Shown: positions 54,838-64,000 of the stretch, one piece after another
Position numbering within the stretch: position 1 is the first letter of the stretch
How the letters are laid out: each line of letters begins with the position of its first letter
Assembly (NCBI RefSeq): GCF_000829435.1
Contig: NZ_JXRP01000008.1
Location: 1 to 64,000 of the forward strand
DNA length: 64,000 bases
Direction of reading: 5' to 3'
Origin: Jeotgalibacillus soli
GTDB lineage: Bacteria > Bacillota > Bacilli > Bacillales > Jeotgalibacillaceae
Made by a program: the position numbers and the translations under genes
Notes under the pieces: model-generated
Told to the model about the DNA's origin: nothing
The model's database searches: none
The model's input: only the letters and a program-made list of their open reading frames with translations

Positions 54838-56054
54838 TGAAAAAGATATGGTCCTGGTTCCAGGAAATCAGTAAGGTCCTTTTGTTGATGCTGCTGCTGG
54901 CGGGGACGTTTGCTTATGCGATGTTTCAAGGAGGGTTTGTGAGCTGGTTTTTGTTTTACAGCTTTTTCCCTTTCGGTTTATATTCCGTTTTGATTATGAT
55001 CTATCCGCTTAAGGATTTTACGGTGGAGCGCTCGATAAAATCACAGGAATTGAAAGCTGGATCGAGCGTAACTATTGCAATCCGACTAAAAAGAAGAATC
55101 TTAATGCCGTTATTCTATTTAATCGTGGAGGATCAAGTAACATCTAGCATTTTTAATAACAGCCAATCATCTCAAGTGAAAAAGCTTATTTACCCAGGCT
55201 TTCGAAAAACAATTGAACTAGATTATCAAATTAACGATTTGCCACGCGGTGAGCATAAATTTTCAGGTATTGAGTTAAAAACTGGAGACTTTCTCGGTCT
55301 CTTTCAAAAAACGAGAAGCTTGGAGGAAGAGAGTTCTATTCTTGTCTACCCATCCTACACCATCATGCCTTATCATCCAATCAATGTTCGGTTTGACCAA
55401 GGTGTAGCTTCTACGGAATTGAAAATTCAGCGTGATACAACAATGGCTACAGGACTAAGAGAATATCAGCCAGGAGACCGTGTATCTTGGATTCATTGGA
55501 AATCATTTGCACGCACAAATGATTTAATGACAAAAGAGTTCGAGGAACGAAAATCCCATGATGTATGTGTGATTTTAGACCGTACTCCATCCTCTTCTTT
55601 TGAAGAAATGGTAACATTTACAGCTTCCCTGGCGAAAGCCATTTTAAAAAAGGGAGCTCAAATTGGATTTATATCTTCAGGTCAAACGAGAAATTATTTG
55701 CCAATTCGAAGCGGAGACAGCCATGAAAGGCAAATTTTTTATCAGCTTGCTAAAGTACAGCCAGATAGTACCCTGCTTCTTGAGCAAGTATTAAAAACCG
55801 AGACGGGCTATGTACAGCAGTCAGCGGCCATGATGCTCGTGACCTCCAGGCTGTCGCGCGAAATGGTTCACCAGCTTCATGACTTTACAAAGAACAACAG
55901 TACAGTGGCTATATTTATCGTGAAAAGTAAACAGAGTCGAGTTTCTGCAGAAGAGCAGCAGATCAAAGCACTTGCCTTATCGAAAGGAATTTGGGTTAAG
56001 GAATGCTACACGGGCCACTTTGCTGATGTGTTTTCGGAGGTGAAGCAAGCATGA
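54837..56054 (+). CDS. DUF58 domain protein
   Basis: A 405-aa protein (YeaD type) with two membrane segments at about residues 12-30 and 34-52 and a C-terminal DUF58/von Willebrand A-like domain. The signature LREYQPGDRVSWIHWKSFAR is at about 203-222. The ATG overlaps the moxR stop; a GTG one codon earlier is equally possible. It is the usual partner of MoxR. Confidence 0.88.
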   Translation: MKKIWSWFQEISKVLLLMLLLAGTFAYAMFQGGFVSWFLFYSFFPFGLYSVLIMIYPLKDFTVERSIKSQELKAGSSVTIAIRLKRRILMPLFYLIVEDQVTSSIFNNSQSSQVKKLIYPGFRKTIELDYQINDLPRGEHKFSGIELKTGDFLGLFQKTRSLEEESSILVYPSYTIMPYHPINVRFDQGVASTELKIQRDTTMATGLREYQPGDRVSWIHWKSFARTNDLMTKEFEERKSHDVCVILDRTPSSSFEEMVTFTASLAKAILKKGAQIGFISSGQTRNYLPIRSGDSHERQIFYQLAKVQPDSTLLLEQVLKTETGYVQQSAAMMLVTSRLSREMVHQLHDFTKNNSTVAIFIVKSKQSRVSAEEQQIKALALSKGIWVKECYTGHFADVFSEVKQA

Positions 56055-58261
56055 TCCAACGAATAGGCTGGGAAAAACTAAGTATGTTTATTCTTTATTG
56101 TTTAAGCTTTTTCTTATTATGGGAATGGATTCGTCCGTTGAATGCCATTTCAGATACAGGTTATCTTCACTATTTTGTTATTTTTATTGGACTCTCGTTT
56201 CTGCTTTATTTTTTTCAAGTGGATTGGCGAATATCTAACATTGTAAAAGTACTATTTGTTGTATTTGTCTTGCGCAGTTTACATTTTCCAGGACCGCTAT
56301 TCGGCGGTGAGCCGTGGATTAGTTCGCTGATTCTGTCATTGTGGGATAGTGTGGTTTTAACAATTGAGCAAAACTGGAACAATATATCGAACGTGTATCG
56401 GAGCTTCTTGTTCTTTATTTTGCTATGGCTTACAACCTATTTAGTTCATTATTGGATCGCTGTTAGAAAACAGCTATTTTTGTTTTATGTATTTACGATT
56501 ATTTATGTAGCGTTATTAGATACATTCAGTCCCTACAGTGGCGATAGTGCCATCATTCGCATTATCATTATAGGTTTTTTATTAATGGGTTTACTAGCTT
56601 TACAGCGGATCGTAGACAAGGAAAAGCTTCAGCAGTCAGGCAGACAATATCGTAAATGGCTTGTCCCGCTGGTGATAATGGTGGCCTTCAGTTCTGTCGC
56701 TGCATATGCAGCACCAAAGGCAGAACCGCTCTGGCCAGATCCTGTCCCGTTTATTCAATCCTTTGCTGGTGATTCAGGGACTGGTCCAAGGCAAATTGGT
56801 TACGGGATGGATGATTCTGCACTCGGAGGATCTTTTATTGGCGATGATACAAAGGTGTTTGATGTTATTACAGATGGAGATCAATATTGGCGTATCGAAA
56901 CAAAGGATTTATATACGGGTAAAGGATGGGAAAATTCAGAAGATGTGTCAGGCGCAGGACCGGCATTTGTTTCAGGTGACCCTGTTCCGTTAAATTTATC
57001 CGTCATCAATGAAGAATCTGAAACGAAGACTGCAACGCTTGATATAAGCCTCGAATATACGCATCTTGTTTACCCTTACAACCCAATGAGTGTTGAAAGT
57101 GATGGCGCGGACCTATTTATTATTGATGAGGTCAATGAAAAAATGACTTCCTATGAGGAGTCAGAACCAACACGGCTTTCTCAGTATGAATGGGCGTTTA
57201 GGGAACCTCGTTACAGTCTGACAGCGTTAAGAGAGACAGTAGGACAGGGACAATTTGAAGGCACACCTGAACTTGACCAATATCTTCAGCTGCCAGATAA
57301 TCTTCCAGATCGAGTGAGAGAGCTTGCGGCACAAATTACAGCGGATCAGGATAACTGGTATGATAAAGCGAATGCCGTAGAGAGCTACTTCGCAAATGGT
57401 GAGTTTACGTATGATCAAACGGATGTAGCCGTCCCTCAGGGAAATCAAGATTATGTTGATCAATTTTTGTTTGAGACACAACGAGGGTATTGTGATAATT
57501 TCTCGACATCAATGGTTGTGCTTCTGCGTTCTGTCGATATTCCGGCGCGCTGGGTTAAAGGATATACGGAAGGAGAGGCGGTTCGTTCGGTTGGAAACGG
57601 ACAAACCGAGTATACCGTAACCAATAATAATGCCCATTCTTGGGTAGAAGTATTCTTTCCAGAACTTGGATGGGTGCCGTTTGAACCTACGATTGGTTTT
57701 TCTAACAATGTTTCTTTAGATTATGACTTAGAGCTTGAAACAGAGAGTGAGGCAGCGGACACACCTGAGCAAGAACAGCAGGAAGTGGAACAGCCTTCTC
57801 CAATACCAGAGGAGGAAGAACCAACAGATAGCGAAGATGCTGGTGCAGCGTCATCTAATAGTTTTTGGATGCAACTAAAACAGTTCTTTGATGAGCAGCG
57901 ATCTGCATTTATCATTTCAGGGCTGCTCTTTGCGGCAGCAGGGATTGCTTTGTACAGAATGAGACTCAAATGGATGCCATATGTACTTATTTTGTACTAT
58001 AGTAAAAGGAATAAACAGGGAATCTACCCTAAAGCCTATCTTTCATTACTTAAGCAGCTTGATCGATATGGACTGAAGCGGAAAGATACGCAAACATTAC
58101 GATCCTATGCAAAAGAAATTGACAACTTTTTTGGATCAACTGAAATGAGCAAACTAACGAGTCAATATGAAAGAATCTTATATCGCCAAGACAGTCAAGG
58201 GGACGATTGGAGCGATATGCGTGAATTGTGGGAAAATTTAATTAAACGCACAACTGGTTGA
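56051..58261 (+). CDS. transglutaminase-like membrane protein (TgpA type)
   Basis: A 736-aa protein (YebA type). The N-terminal part has about six membrane helices to residue 210, an extracytoplasmic transglutaminase-like core follows with Cys in ETQRGYCDNFSTSMVVLLRS, His in NNNAHSWVEVFFPELGW and Asp nearby, then an acidic Glu/Pro linker (about 560-600), one more helix (about 617-635) and a cytoplasmic DUF4129-like tail. The start overlaps the DUF58 stop (ATGA). Third gene of the trio. Confidence 0.9.
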   Translation: MIQRIGWEKLSMFILYCLSFFLLWEWIRPLNAISDTGYLHYFVIFIGLSFLLYFFQVDWRISNIVKVLFVVFVLRSLHFPGPLFGGEPWISSLILSLWDSVVLTIEQNWNNISNVYRSFLFFILLWLTTYLVHYWIAVRKQLFLFYVFTIIYVALLDTFSPYSGDSAIIRIIIIGFLLMGLLALQRIVDKEKLQQSGRQYRKWLVPLVIMVAFSSVAAYAAPKAEPLWPDPVPFIQSFAGDSGTGPRQIGYGMDDSALGGSFIGDDTKVFDVITDGDQYWRIETKDLYTGKGWENSEDVSGAGPAFVSGDPVPLNLSVINEESETKTATLDISLEYTHLVYPYNPMSVESDGADLFIIDEVNEKMTSYEESEPTRLSQYEWAFREPRYSLTALRETVGQGQFEGTPELDQYLQLPDNLPDRVRELAAQITADQDNWYDKANAVESYFANGEFTYDQTDVAVPQGNQDYVDQFLFETQRGYCDNFSTSMVVLLRSVDIPARWVKGYTEGEAVRSVGNGQTEYTVTNNNAHSWVEVFFPELGWVPFEPTIGFSNNVSLDYDLELETESEAADTPEQEQQEVEQPSPIPEEEEPTDSEDAGAASSNSFWMQLKQFFDEQRSAFIISGLLFAAAGIALYRMRLKWMPYVLILYYSKRNKQGIYPKAYLSLLKQLDRYGLKRKDTQTLRSYAKEIDNFFGSTEMSKLTSQYERILYRQDSQGDDWSDMRELWENLIKRTTG

Positions 58262-58310
58262 CCCGCTGTAAAACAGACGTTAAAATGAATAAAATTAACT
58301 GATACAGAAT

Positions 58311-58390
58311 ACACCCCTTCATATATGTTCGATAATAGGGTTCGAATGTCTCTACCAAATCACCGGAAATGATTTGACTATGAGGGTGGC
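58311..58390 (+). ncRNA. guanine riboswitch before guaA
   Basis: A purine riboswitch aptamer: P1 CACCCCTTC / GAGGGTG, and the core TCTCTACC, CCGGAAAT and TTGACTATGA. The base that pairs with the ligand is C (GACTATG, not GATTATG), so the ligand is guanine or hypoxanthine. The 3' strand of P1 continues into GTGGCCTAA, which can pair with TTAGGCCA at 58446-58453 to form an alternative helix. Confidence 0.93.
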
Positions 58391-58483
58391 CTAATAAAGA
58401 AAAGTGCTGGGAATGTCCAATTTACGGCATTCTGCTTCTTTTTTTTAGGCCATCCGTTATTGGACGCATGGAGCGCTTGAAGG

Positions 58484-58507
58484 GAAGGAGTATACTCTCC
58501 TTTTTTG
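58484..58507 (+). terminator. riboswitch terminator before guaA
   Basis: AAGGAG-TATACT-CTCCTT followed by TTTTG, between the aptamer and guaA. A longer AGCGCT pairing surrounds it. It is the likely off-state terminator. Confidence 0.65.
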
Positions 58508-58565
58508 TTTAGCGCTTTTTTTTATTCTGTATTCATCCTAATTAAATTTGATCGTATGAGGTGAC

Positions 58566-60122
58566 ATGATGGCAGGTAAGGAAGAGATGCACAATCAAGA
58601 AATGATCGTAGTTTTAGATTTTGGCAGCCAATATAACCAGTTGATTACCCGACGCATTCGTGAGTTTGGTGTCTACAGTGAGCTGCATCCTCACACTATT
58701 ACAGTTGAAGAGATTAAGGAAATGAACCCTTCAGGTATTATTTTCTCAGGCGGTCCGAATTCTGTTTATGATGAGAATTCATTCCGTGCCGATGAGCGCA
58801 TTTTTGATTTAGGAATACCAGTCCTTGGAATCTGCTATGGCATGCAGCTTATGACGATGCATTTTGGAGGCAAGGTTGAAAAAGCAAAACACCGTGAATA
58901 TGGAAAAGCGGAAATTAAAATACAAGAAGCAAAAGGTTTATTTGAAAATCTTCCAACGGAGCAAACAGTCTGGATGAGCCATGGTGACCTAGTAGTGGAG
59001 GTTCCTGAATCATTTGAGATTGTTGCAACGAACCCATCATGCCCAATTGCCTCAATCAGTAATGAAGAAAAGAAACTTTACGCTGTTCAATTCCATCCAG
59101 AGGTGCGTCACTCCATTTATGGCAATGATATGTTGAAAAACTTTGTTTTCAACGCTTGCGGCTGTAAAGGTGACTGGTCAATGGAAAATTTCATTGAGAT
59201 CGAAATGGAAAAAATTCGTCAGGAAGTCGGAGATCGTAAAGTTCTTTGTGCGCTAAGCGGGGGAGTTGATTCTTCTGTAGTAGCCGTATTGATTCATAAA
59301 GCGATAGGTGACCAGCTTACATGTATGTTTGTAGATCACGGTCTTCTTCGTAAAGGAGAAGCGGATAGTGTTATGAAAACCTTCTCTGAAGGCTTTAATA
59401 TGAATGTAATTAAAATTGATGCACAGGATCGCTTCTTGAATAAGCTTAAAGGAGTATCAGATCCTGAGCAAAAACGCAAAATAATTGGAAACGAGTTTAT
59501 TTATGTATTCGATGATGAAGCGAAAAAGCTTGATGGAATTGATTTCCTTGCTCAAGGAACGCTTTATACGGATATTATCGAGAGTGGAACAGCGACTGCT
59601 CAAACCATTAAATCTCATCATAATGTAGGCGGACTTCCGGAGGATATGGAGTTTAAGCTTATAGAACCGTTGAATACTCTTTTCAAAGATGAGGTTCGTG
59701 CGCTTGGAACTGAGCTGGGTATTCCAGAGGATATCGTGTGGCGTCAGCCATTCCCAGGTCCTGGACTTGGCATCCGCGTACTTGGCGAAATTACAGATGA
59801 AAAACTTGAGATTGTTCGTGAGTCAGATTGGATCTTGCGTGAGGAAATTAAAAAAGCAGGTCTTGATCGCGAAATTTGGCAGTATTTCACTGTACTTCCG
59901 GACATTCGCAGTGTAGGTGTAATGGGTGATGCGAGAACATACGATTATGCGATTGGCATCCGTGCGGTTACTTCCATTGATGGAATGACATCGGATTGGG
60001 CACGTATTCCTTGGGATGTGCTTGAGAAAATTTCGGTTCGATTGGTCAATGAGGTTAATAACATCAATCGAGTAGTGTATGATGTTACGAGCAAGCCACC
60101 ATCCACTATTGAATGGGAATAA
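58566..60122 (+). CDS. guaA: GMP synthase (glutamine-hydrolysing)
   Basis: GuaA (518 aa) makes GMP from XMP. The glutamine amidotransferase domain has the nucleophile Cys in LGICYGMQL (about residue 96) and the His/Glu in FHPEVRHS; the ATP pyrophosphatase loop is [12 protein letters not shown] (about 230-241); the C-terminal dimerisation domain ends [24 protein letters not shown] precedes the ATG. It is controlled by the guanine riboswitch in its leader. Confidence 0.97.
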   Translation: MMAGKEEMHNQEMIVVLDFGSQYNQLITRRIREFGVYSELHPHTITVEEIKEMNPSGIIFSGGPNSVYDENSFRADERIFDLGIPVLGICYGMQLMTMHFGGKVEKAKHREYGKAEIKIQEAKGLFENLPTEQTVWMSHGDLVVEVPESFEIVATNPSCPIASISNEEKKLYAVQFHPEVRHSIYGNDMLKNFVFNACGCKGDWSMENFIEIEMEKIRQEVGDRKVLCALSGGVDSSVVAVLIHKAIGDQLTCMFVDHGLLRKGEADSVMKTFSEGFNMNVIKIDAQDRFLNKLKGVSDPEQKRKIIGNEFIYVFDDEAKKLDGIDFLAQGTLYTDIIESGTATAQTIKSHHNVGGLPEDMEFKLIEPLNTLFKDEVRALGTELGIPEDIVWRQPFPGPGLGIRVLGEITDEKLEIVRESDWILREEIKKAGLDREIWQYFTVLPDIRSVGVMGDARTYDYAIGIRAVTSIDGMTSDWARIPWDVLEKISVRLVNEVNNINRVVYDVTSKPPSTIEWE

Positions 60123-60166
60123 ACGAATATTAACCATTTTTTTCTTCACAATGTTCGTGTTTGTAG

Positions 60167-60195
60167 TTGACGCACTTTAATTGTGGTGCTATAAT
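60167..60195 (+). promoter_or_regulatory. pbuG promoter
   Basis: TTGACG and TATAAT with a 17-base spacer and an extended -10 (TGCTATAAT), about 30 bases before the riboswitch aptamer. Confidence 0.8.
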
Positions 60196-60220
60196 CACAG
60201 CATCACAATTAAATATTTTT

Positions 60221-60298
60221 ATATTCGTCGTATAAAATCGGGAATAAGGCTCGAAAGTTTCTACCAAGCTACCGTAAATGGCTTGACTACGAGGTATT
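60221..60298 (+). ncRNA. guanine riboswitch before pbuG
   Basis: A second purine aptamer: P1 around TTCGTCGTA / TACGAGGTA, core GTTTCTACC, ACCGTAAATGG and TTGACTACGAGG. The ligand-pairing base is again C, so guanine/hypoxanthine. A terminator follows after 60 bases. Confidence 0.94.
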
Positions 60299-60357
60299 GA
60301 ACGGACCTGATCACTCTATAGAGATCGATCCATATCCATTCATACTATCTAATAGTC

Positions 60358-60391
60358 ACCCCTGAACGACGTTTTCGTTCAGGGGTTTTTT
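60358..60391 (+). terminator. riboswitch terminator before pbuG
   Basis: ACCCCTGAACGA and TCGTTCAGGGGT pair perfectly, followed by six T, 44 bases before pbuG. Confidence 0.92.
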
Positions 60392-60434
60392 CATTTAAGC
60401 AAGGTGACGACGAACCAATTTTGGAGGGAAATAG

Positions 60435-61769
60435 ATGAAGAAGTATTTTCAGTTTGAAGAGTTAGGCACGAGCTACCGCAGAGAGATTATTGGAGGCTTG
60501 ACTACGTTTCTTGCAATGGCGTATATCTTGGTGGTAAATCCTCTCACTCTGACGATGGCGGATATAGATGGATTACCAGATGCCATGCGCATGGATTACG
60601 GTGCGGTGTTTGTTGCAACAGCTTTAGCAGCAGCAATTGGTTCACTCTTTATGGGTGTTATCGCAAAATATCCAATTGCACTGGCACCAGGTATGGGATT
60701 AAATGCATTTTTTGCTTACTCTGTTGTTTTAACCCAAGGGATTCCTTGGCAAACAGCGTTAACCGGGGTTATGTTTTCTGGAATTATCTTTATGATTTTA
60801 ACGATTAGCGGTTTGCGTGAAAAAATTATTAATGCCATTCCTGCTGAGCTTAAATATGCTGTTGCTGCTGGTATTGGATTATTTATTACGTTTATTGGGT
60901 TGAAAAATGCTGGGATTATTGTAAACAACGATGCCACTCTTGTTTCGTTAGGTGACTTAACAAATGGAAATACACTTCTTGCTATCTTTGGTATCTTTTT
61001 AACGGTTATCCTAATGACTCGTAAGATTAAAGGTGGTATTTTCTATGGTATTGTGATTACAGCCATAGTCGGTATGATTTTCAACTTAATTGATACGCCG
61101 AAATCGGTAGTCGGTGCGGTGCCGAGCTTAGAGCCTACTTTTGGAGTGGCATTCGAGTCCATCTTCAATTCGCCGGCAGAGCTTTTCACCATTCACTTTC
61201 TTGTTGTCGTGTTAACTTTCTTATTTGTTGATTTCTTTGATACAGCAGGTACTCTTGTTGCGGTGACAAATCAAGCAGGTCTAATGAAAGACAACAAGCT
61301 TCCACGTGCCGGCAGAGCATTGTTTGCAGATTCAACGGCAACAGTTACCGGTGCGATACTTGGAACTTCTACCACCACATCTTATATTGAGTCTTCAGCC
61401 GGTGTAGCGGCAGGCGCTCGCTCTGGTTTTGCTTCAGTGGTGACGGCAGCACTTTTTGTTTTATCGATCTTTTTCTTTCCATTATTATCCGTGATTACAA
61501 GTGCTGTTACAGCACCAGCTTTAATCATTGTAGGTGTATTAATGGTTGCAGCATTGGGTAAAATCGATTGGACGCGCTTCGAAATCGCTGTTCCTACTTT
61601 CTTAACAATTATTGCAATGCCTTTAACCTATAGCATTGCATCAGGGATTGGGATTGGATTTATCTTATATCCAATTACGATGATTGTAAGTGGAAGAAGA
61701 AAAGAAATTCACCCGATTATGTATGGAATGTTCGTGATCTTTGTCCTTTACTTTATTTTCCTTGCTTAA
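60435..61769 (+). CDS. pbuG: hypoxanthine/guanine permease PbuG
   Basis: A 444-aa NCS2 (AzgA-type) transporter with 12-14 membrane segments. RREIIGGLTTFLAMAYILVV at the N-terminus, APGMGLNAFF (about residues 82-91), FVDFFDTAGTLVAV (about 264-277) and the substrate region STTTSYIESSAGVAAGARSG (about 315-334) are family marks. TGGAGGG precedes the ATG. It is under guanine riboswitch control and adjoins guaA, as in B. subtilis. Confidence 0.94.
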   Translation: MKKYFQFEELGTSYRREIIGGLTTFLAMAYILVVNPLTLTMADIDGLPDAMRMDYGAVFVATALAAAIGSLFMGVIAKYPIALAPGMGLNAFFAYSVVLTQGIPWQTALTGVMFSGIIFMILTISGLREKIINAIPAELKYAVAAGIGLFITFIGLKNAGIIVNNDATLVSLGDLTNGNTLLAIFGIFLTVILMTRKIKGGIFYGIVITAIVGMIFNLIDTPKSVVGAVPSLEPTFGVAFESIFNSPAELFTIHFLVVVLTFLFVDFFDTAGTLVAVTNQAGLMKDNKLPRAGRALFADSTATVTGAILGTSTTTSYIESSAGVAAGARSGFASVVTAALFVLSIFFFPLLSVITSAVTAPALIIVGVLMVAALGKIDWTRFEIAVPTFLTIIAMPLTYSIASGIGIGFILYPITMIVSGRRKEIHPIMYGMFVIFVLYFIFLA

Positions 61770-61778
61770 ATAATGAAT

Positions 61779-61817
61779 AAAAAAGAAGCCAATTTAACCG
61801 ATTGGCTTCTTTTTTTG
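61779..61817 (+). terminator. terminator after pbuG
   Basis: AAAAAGAAGCCAAT and ATTGGCTTCTTTTT pair across seven bases with a T run. Confidence 0.92.
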
Positions 61818-61863
61818 TTACAATATGGGGTACTGAGGAAATCGAACGGATGTGATAAATGTA

Positions 61864-62703
61864 ATGGCCTATAAAATCGCTAAAATTTTAAATAATAATG
61901 TTCTGATTGCCCGCAACGAACATGATATAGAGGTAGTGCTGATCGGGAAAGGCATTGGTTTTAAACGGCAAACAGATTCCATCATTAAACAAGATGAGAT
62001 TGAAAAGCTATTTATGCTGACAGAGCGTGAAGAGCAGGAACAATTTAAAAAATTGCTGCCGCATATTGAAGATGAACTATTAAAAGTCATTATCTCTTCC
62101 ATCGAGCTTATACGAGAACGTACAAAGTCTTTTTTAAATGAACATATCCATGTTGCTTTAACTGACCACTTGGTTTTTGCGGTCAACCGCTTAATGCGAG
62201 GAATGGCAATTTCTAATCCGTTTTTAATTGAGACACGAGTGCTATATCCCTTTGAATATGAAATTGCAAAAGAGGTTGTGCAGTTGATTAATGAAAAGGC
62301 GCATATTTATTTACCTGAAGGAGAGATTGGTTTCATTGCTCTGCACATCCATAGTGCAATGGTAAATAAGGATGTTCATCAGCTTAACTCACATTCTCAG
62401 TTGATCAGCAAGCTTGTTCAGCTTATTGAATCACAATTTGATGTAACGATTGATAAAGAAAGTATGGATTATATGAGGCTTGTTCGTCACTTGCGCTATA
62501 CAATTGAAAGGGTTATCAGAGGAGAACGCGTTGAAGAACCAGAAAAAATTGCTTCCCTCTTGAAACAAGAATATCCAATGTGCTATAATCTCTCATGGAA
62601 GTTGATTAAAGTCATGCAGCAAACATTAAAAAAATCTGTTTTCGAAGCAGAAGCCGTCTATTTGACGATGCATCTTCAGCGAATTCAGAATAAAATCAAA
62701 TAA
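61864..62703 (+). CDS. glcT: PtsGHI transcription antiterminator GlcT
   Basis: A 279-aa BglG/LicT-family antiterminator: RNA-binding CAT domain (about residues 1-58, KILNNNVLIARNEHDIEVVL, IGKGIGF), PRD1 (about 65-170) and PRD2 (about 172-279), with conserved His in HVALTDHL and AIHLQRIQ-like positions (YLTMHLQRIQ). I chose ATG 61864, seven bases after GGATGTGAT, over GTG 61852. The next gene is ptsG with a matching RNA target between them, so GlcT rather than LicT or SacT is the best name. Confidence 0.9.
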   Translation: MAYKIAKILNNNVLIARNEHDIEVVLIGKGIGFKRQTDSIIKQDEIEKLFMLTEREEQEQFKKLLPHIEDELLKVIISSIELIRERTKSFLNEHIHVALTDHLVFAVNRLMRGMAISNPFLIETRVLYPFEYEIAKEVVQLINEKAHIYLPEGEIGFIALHIHSAMVNKDVHQLNSHSQLISKLVQLIESQFDVTIDKESMDYMRLVRHLRYTIERVIRGERVEEPEKIASLLKQEYPMCYNLSWKLIKVMQQTLKKSVFEAEAVYLTMHLQRIQNKIK

Positions 62704-62724
62704 TGCAACTATGTCATTATCTTT

Positions 62725-62757
62725 ACGTGTTACTGATACGATCAGGCATGAGTAAAG
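62725..62757 (+). promoter_or_regulatory. GlcT antiterminator RNA target (RAT)
   Basis: GTGTTACTGATACGATCAGG followed by CATGAGTAAAG has the conserved GTTACTG...CAGGCA pattern of RAT hairpins (stem CTGAT/ATCAG). Bound GlcT should stop the terminator that follows and allow ptsG transcription when glucose is present. Confidence 0.8.
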
Positions 62758-62776
62758 TGGATGTTGGAACTTCAGT

Positions 62777-62806
62777 CAAGTGTATGTTAACGCTTGTCTA
62801 TTTTTC
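62777..62806 (+). terminator. leader terminator before ptsG
   Basis: CAAGTGT and ACGCTTG pair (one G-U) across ATGTTA, then TCTATTTTT. It is the probable target of GlcT antitermination, though overlap with the RAT stem is not obvious. Confidence 0.55.
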
Positions 62807-62887
62807 CCTTATTCCTTTTCTCATGTCTTTTTTGTTTGCTTATTTGACTTTTATCACATACTAACTAACATAAAAAGGAGGATACAC

Positions 62888-64000
62888 ATGTTTAAGAAAT
62901 TATTTGGTTCATTGCAGAAGATTGGTAAAGCGCTTATGCTTCCAGTTGCCATTCTCCCTGCAGCAGGTATTTTACTTGCTTTTGGTAATGCTTTGCAGAA
63001 CGAAACGTTGCTAGAACTTGCCCCATTTCTTGAGGCTGGTTGGGTTAACATGATCGCAAGTGTTATGGAAGAAGCGGGAGATATTGTTTTTAGCAACTTG
63101 CCTTTATTGTTTGCAGTTGGGGTAGCGATTGGCCTAGTTGGTGGTGACGGTGTAGCTGGACTTGCTGCAATCGTTGGTTATTTAATCATGAATGCAACGA
63201 TGGGGACTGTGCTAGGTCTTGATATTGATACTGTTACAGGAATTTCAGGAGGAGCAGTGGATCCCGCACACGCTTTAGTGTTGGGGATACCAACTCTGCA
63301 AACAGGAGTGTTTGGCGGTATTGTTATGGGGGCACTGGCTGCTTATATGTACAATCGCTTCTATAATATTGAACTTCCTTCCTATTTAGGATTTTTTGCA
63401 GGGAAACGCTTTGTACCTATTATAACTGCGGGTTCTGCAATTGTTGTTGGACTTTTAATGCTTGTTGTTTGGCCGCCAATTCAGGGTGGTCTAAACATTC
63501 TATCGAATAACTTAATTCACTCGAATCTTGCACTTTCTGCTTTCCTTTTTGGTGTGATTGAACGAGCGCTGATCCCGTTTGGTCTTCATCATATTTTCTA
63601 TACTCCATTTTGGTTCGAGTTCGGAAGCTATGTGAACCAAGCGGGAGAGGTGGTACGCGGTGATAACCGTATTTTCCAAGCTCAAATTAAAGATGGTGTT
63701 GAAAATTTAACTGCAGGTACATTTATGGCTGGTAAGTATCCATTCATGATGTTTGGACTTCCGGCAGCTGCACTTGCGATCTACCATGAAGCACGTCCAG
63801 AACGTAAAAAAATCGTAGCTGGAATTATGGGCTCTGCTGCACTGACTTCATTCTTAACGGGTATTACTGAACCGATCGAGTTTGCTTTCTTGTTTGTAGC
63901 ACCTTTGCTTTTTGCAATACACACAGTCTTTGCAGGTCTATCATTTTTAACAATGCATTTATTAGATGTTAAAATTGGAATGACCTTCTCTGGAGGATTA
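62888..64000 (+). CDS. ptsG: PTS glucose transporter subunit IIC (IICBA), partial
   Basis: The first 371 codons of a glucose-type PTS permease, cut by the window end. [20 protein letters not shown] begins the EIIC membrane domain (about eight to ten helices); the [12 protein letters not shown] motif (about residues 324-335) is the substrate site region. EIIB and EIIA domains would lie beyond the window. AAGGAGG precedes the ATG. Control is by GlcT through the leader. Confidence 0.93.
   Translation, partial: MFKKLFGSLQKIGKALMLPVAILPAAGILLAFGNALQNETLLELAPFLEAGWVNMIASVMEEAGDIVFSNLPLLFAVGVAIGLVGGDGVAGLAAIVGYLIMNATMGTVLGLDIDTVTGISGGAVDPAHALVLGIPTLQTGVFGGIVMGALAAYMYNRFYNIELPSYLGFFAGKRFVPIITAGSAIVVGLLMLVVWPPIQGGLNILSNNLIHSNLALSAFLFGVIERALIPFGLHHIFYTPFWFEFGSYVNQAGEVVRGDNRIFQAQIKDGVENLTAGTFMAGKYPFMMFGLPAAALAIYHEARPERKKIVAGIMGSAALTSFLTGITEPIEFAFLFVAPLLFAIHTVFAGLSFLTMHLLDVKIGMTFSGGL

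Overview
The window looks like the chromosome of a member of the Bacillaceae, moderately AT-rich, with many TTG and GTG starts and strong AGGAGG-type ribosome binding sites. The gene order matches the Bacillus subtilis ydiB-groEL and yeaC-pbuG blocks: the tail of an rRNA operon with tRNA-fMet and tRNA-Asp, then tsaE-tsaB-rimI-tsaD, an ABC-F protein, rex, tatA-tatC, ydiK-ydiL and groES-groEL (1-10.7 kb), and later moxR-DUF58-transglutaminase, guaA, pbuG, a GlcT-type antiterminator and ptsG (53.9-64 kb). No species is assigned.

Between groEL and the moxR operon lies about 43 kb of accessory DNA. From 11 to 31 kb it is a graveyard of mobile and decayed genes: a broken IS256-type transposase and a 43-bp fragment of it, two IS3 OrfA scraps, a phage replication-protein tail, tyrosine- and serine-recombinase scraps, the 3' end of a parA gene followed by an Asn/Asp-rich ribbon-helix-helix protein, an L,D-transpeptidase with one nonsense codon, and a decayed gas-vesicle cluster (gvpA, gvpO, gvpN). 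Intact genes among these include an RsbR/STAS paralogue, a GGDEF diguanylate cyclase, DUF4256, PPK2, a nucleotidyltransferase behind a leader terminator, DUF2935, PadR-DUF1048, and a spore-coat (CotF-like) cluster with a zinc alcohol dehydrogenase.

From 31 to 53.6 kb the content is mostly metabolic: rpoN (sigL), ilvA, a truncated yfhO-like gene, a sugar ABC transporter operon (binding protein, two permeases, Gfo/Idh/MocA oxidoreductase) whose LacI-type regulator is destroyed, a VOC protein, a class B penicillin-binding lipoprotein, a 2-oxoacid/acetoin dehydrogenase E1alpha-E1beta-E2 cluster behind a perfect cre box, and the NAD salvage genes pncA-pncB-nadE.

Regulatory elements visible in the bases are a cluster of seven DnaA boxes after tsaD, CIRCE before groES, two guanine riboswitches (guaA, pbuG), a GlcT antiterminator target before ptsG, cre-like and LacI-type operators, a probable attenuator before the nucleotidyltransferase, and three copies of a MITE-like intergenic repeat, two of them inside operons. 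I see no CRISPR array and no clear multi-gene defence system. The most interesting items are the DnaA-box cluster, the leader attenuator, the split CotF modules, the gas-vesicle relic, and the repeat plus hairpin between the binding-protein gene and its permeases.
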